From: Gordionus sp. m RMFG-2023
Lineage: Eukaryota > Nematomorpha > Gordioida > Chordodea > Parachordodidae
NCBI RefSeq assembly: GCF_954871325.1
Contig: NC_088778.1
Span: 1,612,001-1,676,000 of the forward strand
Reading direction: 5' to 3'
DNA: 64,000 nt
The position numbers and the translations under genes are program-made. How positions within the stretch are numbered: the stretch's first letter is position 1; each line of letters starts with the position of its first letter. Below the pieces are notes generated by a model that did not search any database, was not told where the DNA came from, and saw only the letters and a list, made by a program, of their open reading frames with translations. Below, piece after piece: positions 1-53,889 of the stretch.

Positions 1-473
1 TTTTTGGTAAAATATAATGATTCAATAAATTTTACCAATGGAGCACTTATATGTGTAATAAACCCTTGCGGTAAGACTCTAAATATGAAATCTGGGTATT
101 ATTTTATTCATTCCGGCTTTATACCGGCATATTTTAATTTTTGGTAAAATATAATGATTCAATAAATTTTACCAATGGAGCACTTATATGTGTAATAAAC
201 CCTTGCGGTAAGACTCTAAATATGAAATCTGGGTATTATTTTATTCATTCCGGCTTTATACCGGCATATTTTAATTTTTGGTAAAATATAATGATTCAAT
301 AAATTTTACCAATGGAGCACTTATATGTGTAATAAACCCTTGCGGTAAGACTCTAAATATGAAATCTGGGTATTATTTTATTCATTCCGGCTTTATACCG
401 GCATATTTTAATTTTTGGTAAAATATAATGATTCAATAAATTTTACCAATGGAGCACTTATATGTGTAATAAA
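1..473. repeat. 137-bp tandem repeat array, about 3.4 copies
   Basis: The same unit recurs at exactly 137-bp spacing (TTGGTAAAAT at 4, 141, 278 and 415) with almost no differences. The array is cut by the window start and ends at about 473, where the last unit breaks off after the TGTGTAATAAA motif. Each unit carries small inverted pairs (TTGGTAAAAT with ATTTTACCAA; CCGG...CCGG). The near-identity implies recent amplification. It reads as satellite-like DNA, and I see no coding potential in it. Confidence 0.95.
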
Positions 474-1274
474 TGTAAGAAGGCCCAAGAATTCTGCAAA
501 TTAAATATTTTATTTCTTTCCGAATTTTACAACGACATAAAAAAATAGTAATCAATAAACGCCGATTTTTTGCAAAATATAATATATTTCTCTTTTAATA
601 TTATTATTTTTTTTTATCAATTATTTCTTATATAATAGATAAATATTTATTATAATACAACAATATTAAACCAGGATTTGTTGAATGTTGCTTTATTACG
701 AGTAAATTTTGCTCTGCGAAGTTTGGGAATAATGGGGAAAAAAAACATCCTAAACAATATTATATTAGAATATAAATCATTAATTTAACCCCTTTCCCGA
801 GAACTGATTTAGCAGCTGCCTCAGAGTCTGTTTGGCCGAATTTAGGAGTAAAGGATATCTGGCGTTAGGCACCAAAATTAATAATTTGAAAAAGTTTGAT
901 ATATGTGTCCCTTGTTTTATTCGGAAGCAGCACATAGACGAAAGGTATCATAACACCTTCCAGTGCCAAAAACTTATAGGTTGCCTGTTCCATGGATTAC
1001 AGAGTCTTTATTACTAGTCGTAGAATATTCTGCTGATATCTCAATCTTCGAAATCGATTCAGGCATAGGGTGCCGGTATTTCGTCAGGAAGTGCACTCCT
1101 CAAGTATATAAATGATAGTATGGCCTCAGGATAGTTTTCTATCTATTTTTGATCAAACATCTTTTACCCATCCTTTGTTCATAAATATTTAACCGTGTCT
1201 CGAAGGGATTGTGAGCTATCATGTTTTTTAGTGCTTCTTTTTTTAAGCATCTCGAATGACCCTATTTCAAATAG
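474..1274. other. AT-rich stretch without a recognised gene
   Basis: About 800 bp with no convincing exon. A 61-codon open frame at 832-1017 starts from a non-ATG codon and resembles no family I know. The stretch lies just upstream of the Mutator-like transposase relic, so part of it may be the decayed 5' half of that element. Confidence 0.5.
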
Positions 1275-1910
1275 ATGATCATGTTTACCAGAGGCTATGC
1301 ATATACCATCACATATACATTTGGCAATGGCAATCTGCTACCTATGGAACAGGGCAACCTATACGCTTTTGGCATTAATTCCATATTGCGCATGACCGGA
1401 AGTTCGGACATGATCTACGTGGATGGAACTGTTCATGTAGCTCCTAGCTTGTTTTATCAACTATATACCTTACATGTTATGTACGAAGGTGCTATGACAC
1501 CTTTCGTCTACACGCTGCTTCCGGATAAAACAAGGGAATCATATATCAGGCTTTTTTTCATCAATCCCTTGGGTTAGTGAGCATGCACTTGAACCACACC
1601 AATGTTCACACAGTTGTGAGGCCCGGGATAACTGCCTTTTTGTAACGAGGATGACATACATCCGGTAAGGCAAAATTTCTATACTATGGCCTCTGAAAGT
1701 CCCATGCTCCTGGATTTTATGGAATATATGGATACGACACGGCTAAGCCACAATGCCACCCCATGGCATATATACAAAAAGGTATTTAAAACATAATTAA
1801 TAAATTCAAAAATTTTTCTTATATAACGGTCCCCGCACCTATAAACAATTTGGAGGGGTTTCATTGTGCCTTAAAGAGAAAAGTAGCGCACCAAATGTTT
1901 ATAATCTCAT
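1275..1910 (+). mobile_element. Mutator-like (MULE) transposase relic
   Basis: The frame 1275-1577 reads through the MULE catalytic core pattern: a YVDGT block carrying the first catalytic Asp, then APSLFYQLYTLHV, then PFVYTLLPDKT, as in the 'DGTF..AP..FYQLYTIH....vP.vYaLLpnK' core of these transposases. After a frame break, about 1838-1900 encodes NNLEGFHCALKRKVAHQM, matching the C-terminal 'RTNN.lEGwH..l' motif of the same family. The frame between these blocks is interrupted, so this is a broken copy of a DNA transposon. No terminal inverted repeats or target duplication could be paired. Family recognition comes from motif memory; a profile search against MULE (PF10551) would settle it. 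Confidence 0.72.
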
Positions 1911-2923
1911 AAAATTTTTTAATAAATCTTCAGCATTTTAACAACCTTAAAATTATTCGGATCAACAGTGGATCTATGGTGTGGCGAAGACATTTAGAAA
2001 TATGAACGAATTGATGAACAATTTAGCAGGAATGTATGAAAGAATGTTTGAAATTTTAAAAAAAATTTTTGAGATAATGTTTTATACGTATTTATAGCTA
2101 GATATTATAAAACAAAAATGAATATTTTTTTCAATTTATATTACTATAACAATTTTGATCAATTGAATATAAGTGCCCGGTTTTGAGTGTGTCAATTGAT
2201 CAAATGTTTTTTTTAAAAAAATTTTGGAATAATGCTTACCACATAAAATATACGCGTATTAGACCAAAAAAAATGGACATTTTTCTACGGTTAACGCCAT
2301 AAATGCAAGATTTCTACAAACTTTTAAGGAAGGGGACAAATATAATTGCCAAAATATATGGAATAAAAAAAAACATATGATTTGTAATTTATACGAATTT
2401 GATTCGAATTTCAATAATTTATTTTAAACTGACTGCTTCGGTTAAATTTTTCGAATTCATTTTTAACGCCTTCACATAAAATGCTGTTTAAAAAGAAATC
2501 TTCTTTTCCGCTAAGCAGCATCTGATGACCCTAAATGGAGGCGATGGGGGGGGGGGGTTTAATACACGGATACATCAGACCATACAATGAACAACAAAAA
2601 ATTAATGTACATTTAATAATAGAAGCAAAGAGGTAAAAACAACTAATTGCTTTTTCGTATATTTTTCGATTGTTATTCATTCTGATTCGCATTAAAATGA
2701 AATCATTTAATAATTTTCCGCCGGTTCCTTATCGCTCCCCGTCTTCTCAGATTCCCCCCTCCCCTTCAAGTAGGAAATAACCCTCTTCTTCTGTATCTTT
2801 TTCTTTCCACTAGGAAATAAAGAATGGTTGAAGTAAATGGTATGAAAATGTCTTGGAGAGATCTACATTTTATAATATATATATGCGTGCCAAGTAAATT
2901 TTTTTAAAAATTTAAATTCAGAT
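1911..2923. other. Non-coding stretch with a G12 tract
   Basis: AT-rich sequence with no exon I can support. It contains a 12-G homopolymer at 2546-2557. An acceptor-like TTCAG at 2917-2921 immediately precedes the first ATG of the next gene, so an untranslated upstream exon may exist here. Confidence 0.5.
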
Positions 2924-5224
2924 ATGTCCAACGAGGAGATGGATTCCGCTGACCTGATTTCATCGAGCGTAACCGAATTTTTCCGCGATTTCTCATCCGA
3001 TAACGAGAGTAAAAGAAACACCTTTTTTCTTCTCTTTATTTCTTCCATTCTCTTTTTTTTTGGATATTTGTTCAATTTATTTATCGATATTTTATTTGGA
3101 AAAATACACCTTTTTTTTCTAAAGGGGCCCTGGATTTCTGGAAAAAGATATCGGATCTGGGGTTGATGAAGCATTTCGTGAGGGTCATCAAAGACAGGTT
3201 GGATCATATGGAAGGTATCATATCCAAAAGTAGCGCCGCCGATCAATCGCAGACTAAATTGGAAGATTCCAGCGCCGATAATCGCAAAGATCCTCTAACC
3301 ATGCTTAACGAGCCCGTTATATGTAAAACTTTTATCGATTAATTTTTTATTTTTTTGGTTAATATTGAAATTCGAAGCGAGTATTTTAACGGATCCAATG
3401 AAAGATTCCAATGATGAAAGGAAGGGAACAAGGAAAGAGTGACTTGCAGAAAAAAAAAATATCCTTAAATTTATATATTTTTTTAAAAAAAATTTTTTAA
3501 TTATAAAACATTTCGAATAAAGGCGCCAAAAAGTTGAGTGTTTTGGTCAACAGCTTAGGATTGAACGCGACACTCAAGCGGATGTTTTATTATCACCGTA
3601 GAAACGTCGTGATCGAGCAAGACAAAAATAAGAGAGAACTCATTAGTATTGGAAAAAAATATATATATATTTATTTTTATAACGAATTTTTCCACTTTTC
3701 TTCTTCTACGCCGTTTAGGGACACTTTTACAGGGTTTTCCCTGGTAATCTTCAACCTTTCTGAGGTCCTGGGCAGCTATGGATCAAACCTAGCGTTTTCG
3801 CGTTCTTTTCTAACACTTTCACCCAGCGTGTTTTTTTGGATGCCCTCTGTTCTGAGCCCTGTATAATTTCTACAAGAAAACGCGATAACGAAAGGGATAT
3901 TAGTTTATATATTTATTAAATCGTAAGGGCCACAAACGTGATCCTCGTATAAAACCCCCCCCCCCTGTTATTGACTTTTTACGCATTTAAAATAATAGGA
4001 TAGCTGTGATTGCCTTAATATCTAGATTTCTTATCATCATTTTTTTGGAGGACTACCTAATTCTTTCCATTCCCATCTCATTGTGCCCTGCCATCTTTAA
4101 TCTAATCTTAACAATCATCGAATTCCTTCATTTTCTTCCTGGTTAACTTTAGAGACCTGTAATCCGATCTTTTTATAGGCTCGGTCGTTCGCTTGAATTT
4201 TTCTAGCGAGATTAGCCATCGTCTTGCCCGAAGATTTAGAAAATTTTTTAGCTGGCAGATGGATGGGTGTTTCTAGCCCACCCTTCTCTCTTACCGTCTA
4301 TCACCAATTCTTCCCTTCGCTATGTATATGTGACATTAAAACCGATACTTATCTTATTACCAGTTTAGTTTTTGCGATATTTCTCAAACAGAGAAGAATG
4401 TTTTGATGTCAAAATATATTGTCTTTGTGTCTTAGATACGAATATCCAAGATACTTGCAGAACCCTGGTTACTGTTTTATTGCAGATTTAATAAATTATT
4501 TAAAAAAATGAAAGATTTGAAGAGAAAACTGGAGGCGGAACAGACCAAGGGCGAAAGATTAAAAAAGAAAAACGCCTGTTTCATAGAATTGATCCAGCAT
4601 CAAGATCAATTGCAAACTCTCACCGACGATCTGGAAGAAGCAGAAAACGGGAGGAAAGACGTCCCGTTGTCGCGCGACATTGGAAAAAAAACTCCCAACT
4701 CTAAACCTCCCTCCTCTAGCGATATAAATGTAAACAAAAAATTTTTTTTTATATTTTTTTTTGATCTTTTATAGGCTATATTAATTTTTCTCCATCTTTT
4801 TCTGTATATTTAGCAATCTGAGTCATACGGTAGCAAGAGTTCGATTAAAATCGAAATGATCAACAAGGATCTTAAGGAATCAGAATCGGAGGTTCTATCC
4901 GAAAATCAGGATTTGATCGATATATCCCGAGCGTTCTTTCCCGATTCCAGCTCTCCTCTCACTTGCCTCACCTCTTCCTACCAACCTCTTCCGACTCACT
5001 CAGCACGATCTCATACCCCGGTCACCGAAACCGAGCAACAGCCAACGACAATCGAATCCGATGACAATAAGATCGGTAACGACAATAATTTGGAAATCGT
5101 GGAATTTATGTCGCCAAACACCGTCGAGGAATATGCTCACTTCGTCAACTCGAACCGCGATTTGGATGACGAGAATAATTTGAGGCCCGAAGTTGATAGG
5201 ACAAATCTTAAAGTGGCGGAATAA
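2924..5224 (+). CDS. Six-exon gene, charged coiled-coil protein of unknown family
   Basis: Exons: 2924-3008, 3125-3322, 3523-3645, 4179-4266, 4486-4729, 4814-5224. All five introns are GT-AG, and phases (1,1,1,2,0) match at every junction, giving 382 residues and a TAA stop. The exons are much richer in GC than their introns. The N-terminus (1-29) is acidic and Ser-rich. Residues about 30-60 (ALDFWKKISDLGLMKHF onward) look helical. About 97-170 is basic and helical, including LGLNATLKRM and SHRLARRFRKFF. About 165-225 has heptad-like charged sequence (MKDLKRKLEAEQTKGERLKK), probably a coiled coil. The last 140 residues are acidic, Ser/Asn/Pro-rich and probably disordered. There is no signal peptide or membrane span. 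I do not recognise the family. The ATG is the first in frame, but an acceptor-like CAG just upstream leaves room for an earlier exon. No function can be assigned. Confidence 0.7.
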
Positions 5225-6389
5225 TTTTTGTTTTTTTTAAAGTTAACCAGTACCCCTCCGCTTACCTTTGCTTCGATTTCTTAGGATTATAAAATACGGT
5301 AAAATTTATCTAATTTTGGCTCTCTCGATAAATTCTGGGCAATTCCCTAATTTTTGAATAAGATTCTGAGTATCACTTCAAATATTTCCTATTAACTGCT
5401 ATCGGCCCTTGATAAATATGGTCAACTGTCTAAGTTAGGAACCCAGCGATGCCAAAATTAGACATGTTTTGCTGTAATATATATACTATATAATATTATT
5501 TTTTTAAATAAAAAATTTGCATATGTAAATATATATATATATATCCTTTTTGTATTAATTAATTCTTATTTTATTTTATTTCATTCTTTTGCATTCAACC
5601 AACTTGTCATTTTTTTTTTCTCGATTAATATAATTATTTATATTTTACAACATTTTTATTTTACACCCCAATTGTAAAAATACCCCTTTATGATATTATT
5701 GTTTAATATATAAGTGACCTGTTTTATAATTTTTTTTTTCTTTAAAAATGAATCTAAAGTTATGTGCAAAAATTTTATCTTACACCTTTATTTAAAAATA
5801 ATTTTGGCGCGAATTTTTTTTGTTTAATAAAAATTTAAGCGAGGTTTGAAGATTAGGCGCGATAAATTTTTGACGAATACTATTTGAATGATTAATAAAA
5901 AACGTTTATTTAAATAGTTAGTTTTGTGAGTGAAAGAAATTTTTGAAGTTTTATACCCAATCATTTGTTAATAAACAGATGTTAGGAGCCTGTGTCCAAA
6001 ATTTCGCTTTCCGCTATCTAGATTTAACGCGGTGGTTTTTTTGGTTTAAATTTTTCTTAATAAAATAGTTAGAACCGATAAGACCTAAACAAATTGATTC
6101 TTTTTATTGAGTCCTGTAAAAAAAATTTTTATTCGGTTATGTGATCATTTTATGAAACTGATAAAGCCGCCATTTAATATAGGTTGCGTTTTTGAGATCA
6201 CAAAACACTTTGCAGAAATTTTAAATTCAAATTTAGACTTATATAAATATAATTTAGCTCACATTTAGCAATTTGATCCTGTTCGAAAGAGAACACAAAC
6301 AACTAGCAATAATCTCCCATTGAGAAAATTAAAATGAAATCGAATAAAACTGACTGCAAAATTTCCCAGTAATTATCTAGGAATAAATG
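5225..6389. other. Intergenic AT-rich sequence
   Basis: This is the 3' flank of the coiled-coil gene. AATAAA-type signals occur around 5506 in a T-rich context and could serve as its polyadenylation signal. No exon, RNA gene or structured repeat is visible in the rest. Confidence 0.45.
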
Positions 6390-6610
6390 CCTATAAATTT
6401 CCCCCCCCACAGTGGCAACTCTTTTTGTCGGCTAATGTAGACCTAAAAGGTTCTCTGGGGTCTGAGTCTAGAATAAGGATCACGGTCTCCTCGATGGGGT
6501 GTAAAATCCACATAAAGGGTTGATGTCAGGAAGGGCATCCGATTGTAAAAACCTTGTTACAAAATTTGCTAATGATCAAATCACAGGGTAAACCTACAAA
6601 TGAACAATAA
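6390..6610 (+). repeat. Probable retroposon 3' tail (LINE/SINE relic)
   Basis: A GC-richer island includes GGTGTAAAATCCACATAAA and GTCAGGAAGGGCATCCGA followed by TGTAAAAACC. I associate the 'TGTCAGGAAGGGCATCCGGC.GTAAAA' string with 3' ends of retroposons in several animal genomes. That link is from memory and not verified here. No open frame covers it. Confidence 0.35.
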
Positions 6611-7823
6611 TATTTGCCGCAAAGGAAGTCGCTGTCGCTTTTAAAAAGGATGATAAGCCAGGTCATTCATCAAAATCCACAAAAAAAAAATTATTGTTAG
6701 AATCATTGAATAAAGGTTTTGGAATACTCACTTTAAGGGAAAATATTATGAGATATTAAAAAGAGAGAGATATGAAAGTAATGCAAGTGATGTGGTCTTG
6801 CACTGAGAATTTGTCGATAAAAGTTTTGGAATCTGTAGATAATCGTATTTATCTAAAGAAAAAGTTTTTATTCTATCTTTTTTTCATTTAAAATACATAT
6901 ATATATCAAAATTAAACATAATTTAATATAACTAAATGCCCAATTTACATATCACGATCTACAAATATTGCTTTAAACAGTAAACATTTAAATAGACATG
7001 TATATCAACGCTTTAGACAATAATAAATAAAGAAATATATTATAATATGACATTAATGTCTTTATAAACATTAAACTTTAAATTGAAATAAAACATCATT
7101 ATTAATTACGTGTTACCAACATGTAACAGAAAGCATCCTTGTAAAAATATAACAGATTTTATAAATAGTTAACAGAGATTTAGTATAACATTGTATCGGA
7201 GACCTTAATTCAAGTTAGAATGATTAGGGTCTTTCAAAGCAAAAGTTGATATAACATTTAAGCACTAAGTTTTATATATTTATGTGGTGATCTTTTTTTT
7301 TTATATATATTGAATTACTTCCCACTTTGTTGATAGTTCGGAATATGGCTAGAGGAAACAACTTTTTTATCTATACTTAATGGCATCTATGAATGCCTGC
7401 ACTAGTCCTATATCACTAGGACTTTATTTGGTCCTTTTCGAATTTGTGCTGACCCAGGGATCTATCACTCTAATAGGGTATAGAAGGAATATATATTATC
7501 ATTTCTCAAGAGCTTATTTAGAACGAAGACTTACATGTGTTTTTTTTAATGATATGGAAGTTGTATTATAAAACAACATATGCAATTTATACATTGGTAA
7601 AGCTGAACTTAAAATTATTTCTGATGAACGATGATTCTAATACCAGTTGTATCGCTAATTTTTTTTGTCCACTCGAAGTAGCTCGCTAGTATTAAAAAAA
7701 ACGTTAATTATTATCTAAAATGAATTTTTAAAAAAAGAAAAATTCTATCTAAAATTAGAAAAAATAGTAAATTCAACATCTAAATTTTTAAAAGAGAAAA
7801 TTATGTCTATCATTAGTGTTGTT
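6611..7823. other. Intergenic sequence with an orphan ORF
   Basis: AT-rich. An open frame at 7380-7571 begins at a TTAATGGCA context and encodes 63 residues with a hydrophobic middle (ISLGLYLVLFEFVL). It has no recognisable family and no exon-like GC enrichment, so I do not call it a gene. Confidence 0.4.
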
Positions 7824-8032
7824 AAACGGCTCGTTTTGAGCCTATTTTCAAAAACGGAAGACTCAATGCTTCATCCAGAAAAATAGTACCCAAGACTGAA
7901 GATTTTGCTCACGGAAGGAACAGAGGTCTAGACATATATTCTCGAAATCCGGAGGCTTAGGCAATATTTTTCCGGTTAAAATATTTAGTTATCCGTGTTT
8001 AAAATCGGCTCAAACCGAGCCGCTTAACGACA
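7824..8032 (+). mobile_element. MITE, GTTGTTAAACGGC family, near-complete copy
   Basis: The element runs from AGTGTTGTTAAACGGCTC to an inverted counterpart GAGCCGCTTAACGACACT, with an internal segment (GAAGATTTTGCTC, GGTCTAGACAT, GGCTTAGGCAATATTTTT) shared with other copies in this window. It is about 210 bp, non-coding, and has flanking TA dinucleotides consistent with a Tc1/mariner-like target. The superfamily is inferred. Confidence 0.75.
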
Positions 8033-8864
8033 CTACCTATAATTATCGAAAACTAGTAAATCCACATCGAAAATCAATTTTTAAAAAAGAAAAATTCCAT
8101 CCCAAAATTAGATAAAAACGAATAAATCCACATCTAAAATAAAAAAAAAATTCAGGGGGTGTTTCTTCAAAGTTCTAAAGGCGCGCGAACACATCGGCAA
8201 AGAGAGGGTTAAAAAAAATTAAACATATAGTGGGTGGGCCAATGGGGTTTAAAATATTTTTTAAAACGATAGGCGATTGGGTGAATTTAAAATTGGCCTT
8301 TTAAACAAAAAAAAAAATAGACCAATCAAATCATTTTGAAAACGATAACGCTGGCGTTAGGGTTCAAAGACTTATCTATTTCAGACCTATAATCCGCATC
8401 CCCTCCCTGCGCTACTCTTTATAATAGATTAAATGAGGGTAAGGGAGTATAATATACTTTTAGAATACTACCTCAGGTTTTGGCGGTAAAATATCTAAAA
8501 TTTTCTTAACCCCCATAAATAAGGCTTGCTTTCATTTATATCTACAACTTCAATATGTATAATGAACCAATAGGGAGCGCACACATTATCTAGAATGGAA
8601 CAGATGTTTTTTAACCACATGAACATAAATCTTTTGGTTGGGGAAAAATTGAGATGGATAAGGCATTAGTGATCACCCAAAATCTACTTTTATCGTGTAA
8701 ACAAATTTTAATATCTAATGAAGTAAATATTTTTAAAAATTAATCGATTGTTAAACGTTATTTTTATCCAAAAAATATTGTTTTTCTAAATGACAATCGA
8801 ATTTGAAGAAGAAGAAAATAAAATGGAACTGAATTTAAATTCGATATATTAGCAGATACATCCA
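8033..8864. other. Upstream region of DCST1
   Basis: About 830 bp of AT-rich sequence leading into the DCST1 start codon. No TATA-box or initiator element can be assigned with confidence, and there is no exon. Confidence 0.4.
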
Positions 8865-36718
<27,854 letters not shown>

Positions 36719-38466
36719 AGAATAAAAAAACGCCACGAGGTAAGAAATTTTAGGAGATTGATGTACCTTCAAAAAGATATAATATTTCAAGAGACGGGCA
36801 TTTCAAACTGATAATATAATATGCACAATAATGATTTACCAAAATAAATAGTATTGATAAAATGTGAAATGGTTGTATCTAATATATTTGAAATTTATCT
36901 CAATTCGTAAATTTGGTGTGCTGCAGAATTTTCAAAAGTTTTTTTATTATTACTTGAGGTCTATTAGTGTCAATGATACATTGGTTAAAGTTTTAGTAAA
37001 ACTAAACATGATATTTACAGAGGTTATAAGGAGAGATAAATGTAAATAATACATGACCTTCCTCTTTAATATCTCATTTATAGTTACCGGATGATAAATG
37101 GATACCATCACCAGGATTAAATTGCAAAATTAATAATAGTAAATACATCAATGTTAGCGATGATGCATCGCTTCCTTTGTCGCGGTCAATAAAATGAAGC
37201 CTAAGAAAATTTTACATATATTAAACGAGATTTAAATTCCTGTGATTCAAAAAAATTTTTATTCTAAGAATTTTAAATACTCCACAATATTTATTTTGAT
37301 AATTAAATAGTGCTGGCCTGGGTTGTTGAATTGATGTAAACGAAATCAAATAAGATGGAGAAAATGAAATTAGATTTATTATGAGTTATTTTATAATTCA
37401 ATTTTATAACAATCTAATATGTAAGAAACAATCGAAAAGGAAGAATTTGAATATTTCTGATCCATGGTTTCAATGTATGCACATAAACAGATCTTGACAC
37501 GTTTTATAGATAAAGAATATTCATATTACCAAAATATATATGCTAATTATTTTTAAAAATAGTATGCAATTAGCTTATTGTTATTAGATTTTACAAAGTA
37601 GGCACTGAATTTAAGACACTTTAGCGCCCATGCATGCAATAAACAATTATTTGATTTAATACTAAATTTTTTAAATAGAATAAAATATTTTTTTGATAAA
37701 GTTACAGATCTGTCTTGAATAAATCGCATATCAAATGAGGAATCATTGATAATAGGCCTAAATTACATAAATATTATCTAAATTAAGCAAAAGTTTATGT
37801 CTTGCTTAATATCTTATATTGATTACTTTCCTAATCATGCTATGGGGAGTATACACAATGTCAATGTATTTATATAGAAATATTTCATTCTGGGATATAA
37901 ATCAAATTACGGATTTGCTGAAAATGCGTCTACATGAATAAGGGGGTAAATATTTGCCTCCATGTATCTTTCAATGGAGTGGCCGCAAGAGGAAATAAAT
38001 ATTTGCCTCCATGTATCTTTCAATGGAGTGGCCGCAAAGAGGAAATAAATTTTAGCTTAGTAGTATAATAAATCTTTCCGCGATGCCTACAAATATTTTT
38101 TTCTCCTGAAACGGACAATTATACTCTTTAATTTATCAATTTTATATTTTATAAGTGTACATGGATATATAAAATAATTTATTAAATCTGCCTAATTTTA
38201 AAAAAACATACGGATGTAAAAAGATTATAGTTTTATAAATGATAAAATTCTACTGTAATTTCTAATATTTGGATATATAAACAATATAAACTTTGTATAG
38301 TAATGCAAATAAATTTGTTTAATTTATTAGCTTTTATAAAACTTTATTTATTTTGTTTGTTAATATTGTTATCTATAAATTGGATTTTATGTCTAGATAG
38401 ATATGTTATTTTTTTTTATTATGGGTTGATCCTTCAAATATTTTTATTTTGAGTTTCAGTAGATTG
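36719..38466. other. Intergenic spacer between DCST1 and the carboxypeptidase gene
   Basis: AATAAA lies just after the DCST1 stop (36721). The rest is AT-rich without a supported gene. It includes the 52-bp direct duplication listed separately and would hold the carboxypeptidase promoter. No core promoter element can be assigned with confidence. Confidence 0.5.
37945..38048. repeat. 52-bp direct duplication with a hairpin
   Basis: Two adjacent near-identical copies of AAATATTTGCCTCCATGTAT, CTTTCAATGGAGTGGCCGCA, GAGGAAAT. Each contains the inverted pair CTCCAT/ATGGAG. It lies about 420 bp upstream of the carboxypeptidase start codon. Confidence 0.85.
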
Positions 38467-52354
<13,888 letters not shown>

Positions 52355-52919
52355 TTGGGTAGTGGCTAAATGTTGGCTCAATTTACTGTCGTGTGCCCGA
52401 GAAAATCCGTTAACCCTGTGAACCAAGATAGTTTTTGGGCTAAAAAGTCGGTTTAATCCGTTAAAAATATAGTAATTATTACCCAACTATACTTTTCATC
52501 GATACAGTACTTATTTTAAAAAAATATAACGTAGTGTTTAATAATTAATCATTTTTAAAAACCACACAAAAAAAAATAATATATTAGTTATTATACGTCG
52601 GTTTGTGTCAACATGTCTTTAAATTTGTGTCTATCCTAGATTTGTATCCTGTTTAGACTATTTCCCAATCTTTTCAGATACATTATCCGTTTTAGCTAAA
52701 AATTACTATACTTCAACTTTATCATAAAGGTTTGGATCGGATTTCAAAAAAGACCAAAGTCAAGATAGTAATTAGGAAAAATGATAATACGAAAAAGTTT
52801 TTTAAAAAAAATAATGTATTCAATTTGATAATTTTTTTTTCTTCTTTGATTTATTTAAGATTCTGGGTAGAGAAAAATTTTCCATTTTTTTCTTGTCTTG
52901 GATTTTAACATTTATATTC

Positions 52920-53045
52920 AGGCTAACTCAATATATCATTGCAAGCCTGCATATTTTGCTCGTAGATGGTACGAAGGTTTGGACATCTAGTAGCGAAATC
53001 ATAAGACTTAGGCAATATTAAGCCCAATACCAATACAATATTTCG
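52920..53045 (+). mobile_element. MITE relic, GTTGTTAAACGGC family
   Basis: GCAAGCCTGCATATTTTGCT, AAGGTTTGGACATCTAGTAG, CGAAATCATAAGACTTAGGC, AATATTAAG. Only the interior block is readable and both termini are lost. Confidence 0.5.
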
Positions 53046-53889
53046 GTAATCTTGGTTTTTCAATTTTGGTTCCCAGCTCTGGCATTGGTGGCTAGTAGAC
53101 AAAGATGCAAGAGCTGCTATGATTATTCCCGATTCGAATGTAAAATATCTATGTTTAAATAAAAATGTTTGTTTTTAATTCCTTATCATTCAAAATGGGA
53201 ATAACTTAAAAATACGCGTTCACCTATCAAAGAAACTTAATTTTTAGTCAAAAAATGTGTTTTTTTTTTCAAAAGCCCACTAAAGTTATAAAAAGTTTGA
53301 TCCCTTTAAATGATTCTGCGTTCATTTTTTTATAAATTAAGCTATTCTTTTATATTATTAAGGAAGCAAATTTACACCTGAGAACTTCAAAAAATATAGA
53401 TTGAGTTTGATCAATTTCAGGAAGATGCCTAACATGGATAAAATTTGTTTCAATCACTAATACAATTTTAATAATATTCCCAATACAATTTGTATGAAAA
53501 AAAAAATAGTAATATTAAATTATTTCATTAGTTCGTTTAAGAATAGTTCTGGTTTTTAATAAAAATTTAGGGATAATATGTAAAATTATGGAATATTTAA
53601 TATGCCTAGAAAAAATTATCTTACCTCCATATGGCTCAACACCATATATTTTACAGTTTGTGTTTCTTGTGCTTTATTGCAGATGATATGCCAGCTAAAA
53701 TCTATCCATCACCACAAGAAACAATAACATTATCAAAGTAATTGAAATTGTTGAATTGAAATATTTCATATCCACAACTTTAAAAAAAATTATAACCTCG
53801 CGTGACCAGCTATTAGATTATAATCATCATATGAATGCAAAAAAAATCATGTTATCAGACTTTACGTGATCATCAAGTGTTTTTTGTAA
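53046..53889. other. Non-coding stretch
   Basis: AT-rich sequence downstream of the carboxypeptidase gene. No exon, RNA gene or element recognised. Confidence 0.4.

Noticed and set aside
1-473. CRISPR-like regular spacing
   Set aside because: The 137-bp units are contiguous tandem copies with no unique spacers, in a eukaryotic context.
832-1017. Zinc-finger-like (FLYWCH) N-terminus for the MULE
   Set aside because: The Cys/His spacing does not fit, and the frame starts from a non-ATG codon.
2863-3246. 127-codon minus frame
   Set aside because: Shadow of exon 2 and the neighbouring intron of the + strand gene.
4140-4266. Minus-strand exon reading KTMANLARKIQANDRAYKKIG
   Set aside because: Looked like a coiled-coil exon, but the + strand of the same bases gives an exon that fits the acceptor, donor and phase of the six-exon gene exactly. 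A similar minus reading at 3760-3870 was dropped for lack of a joinable partner.
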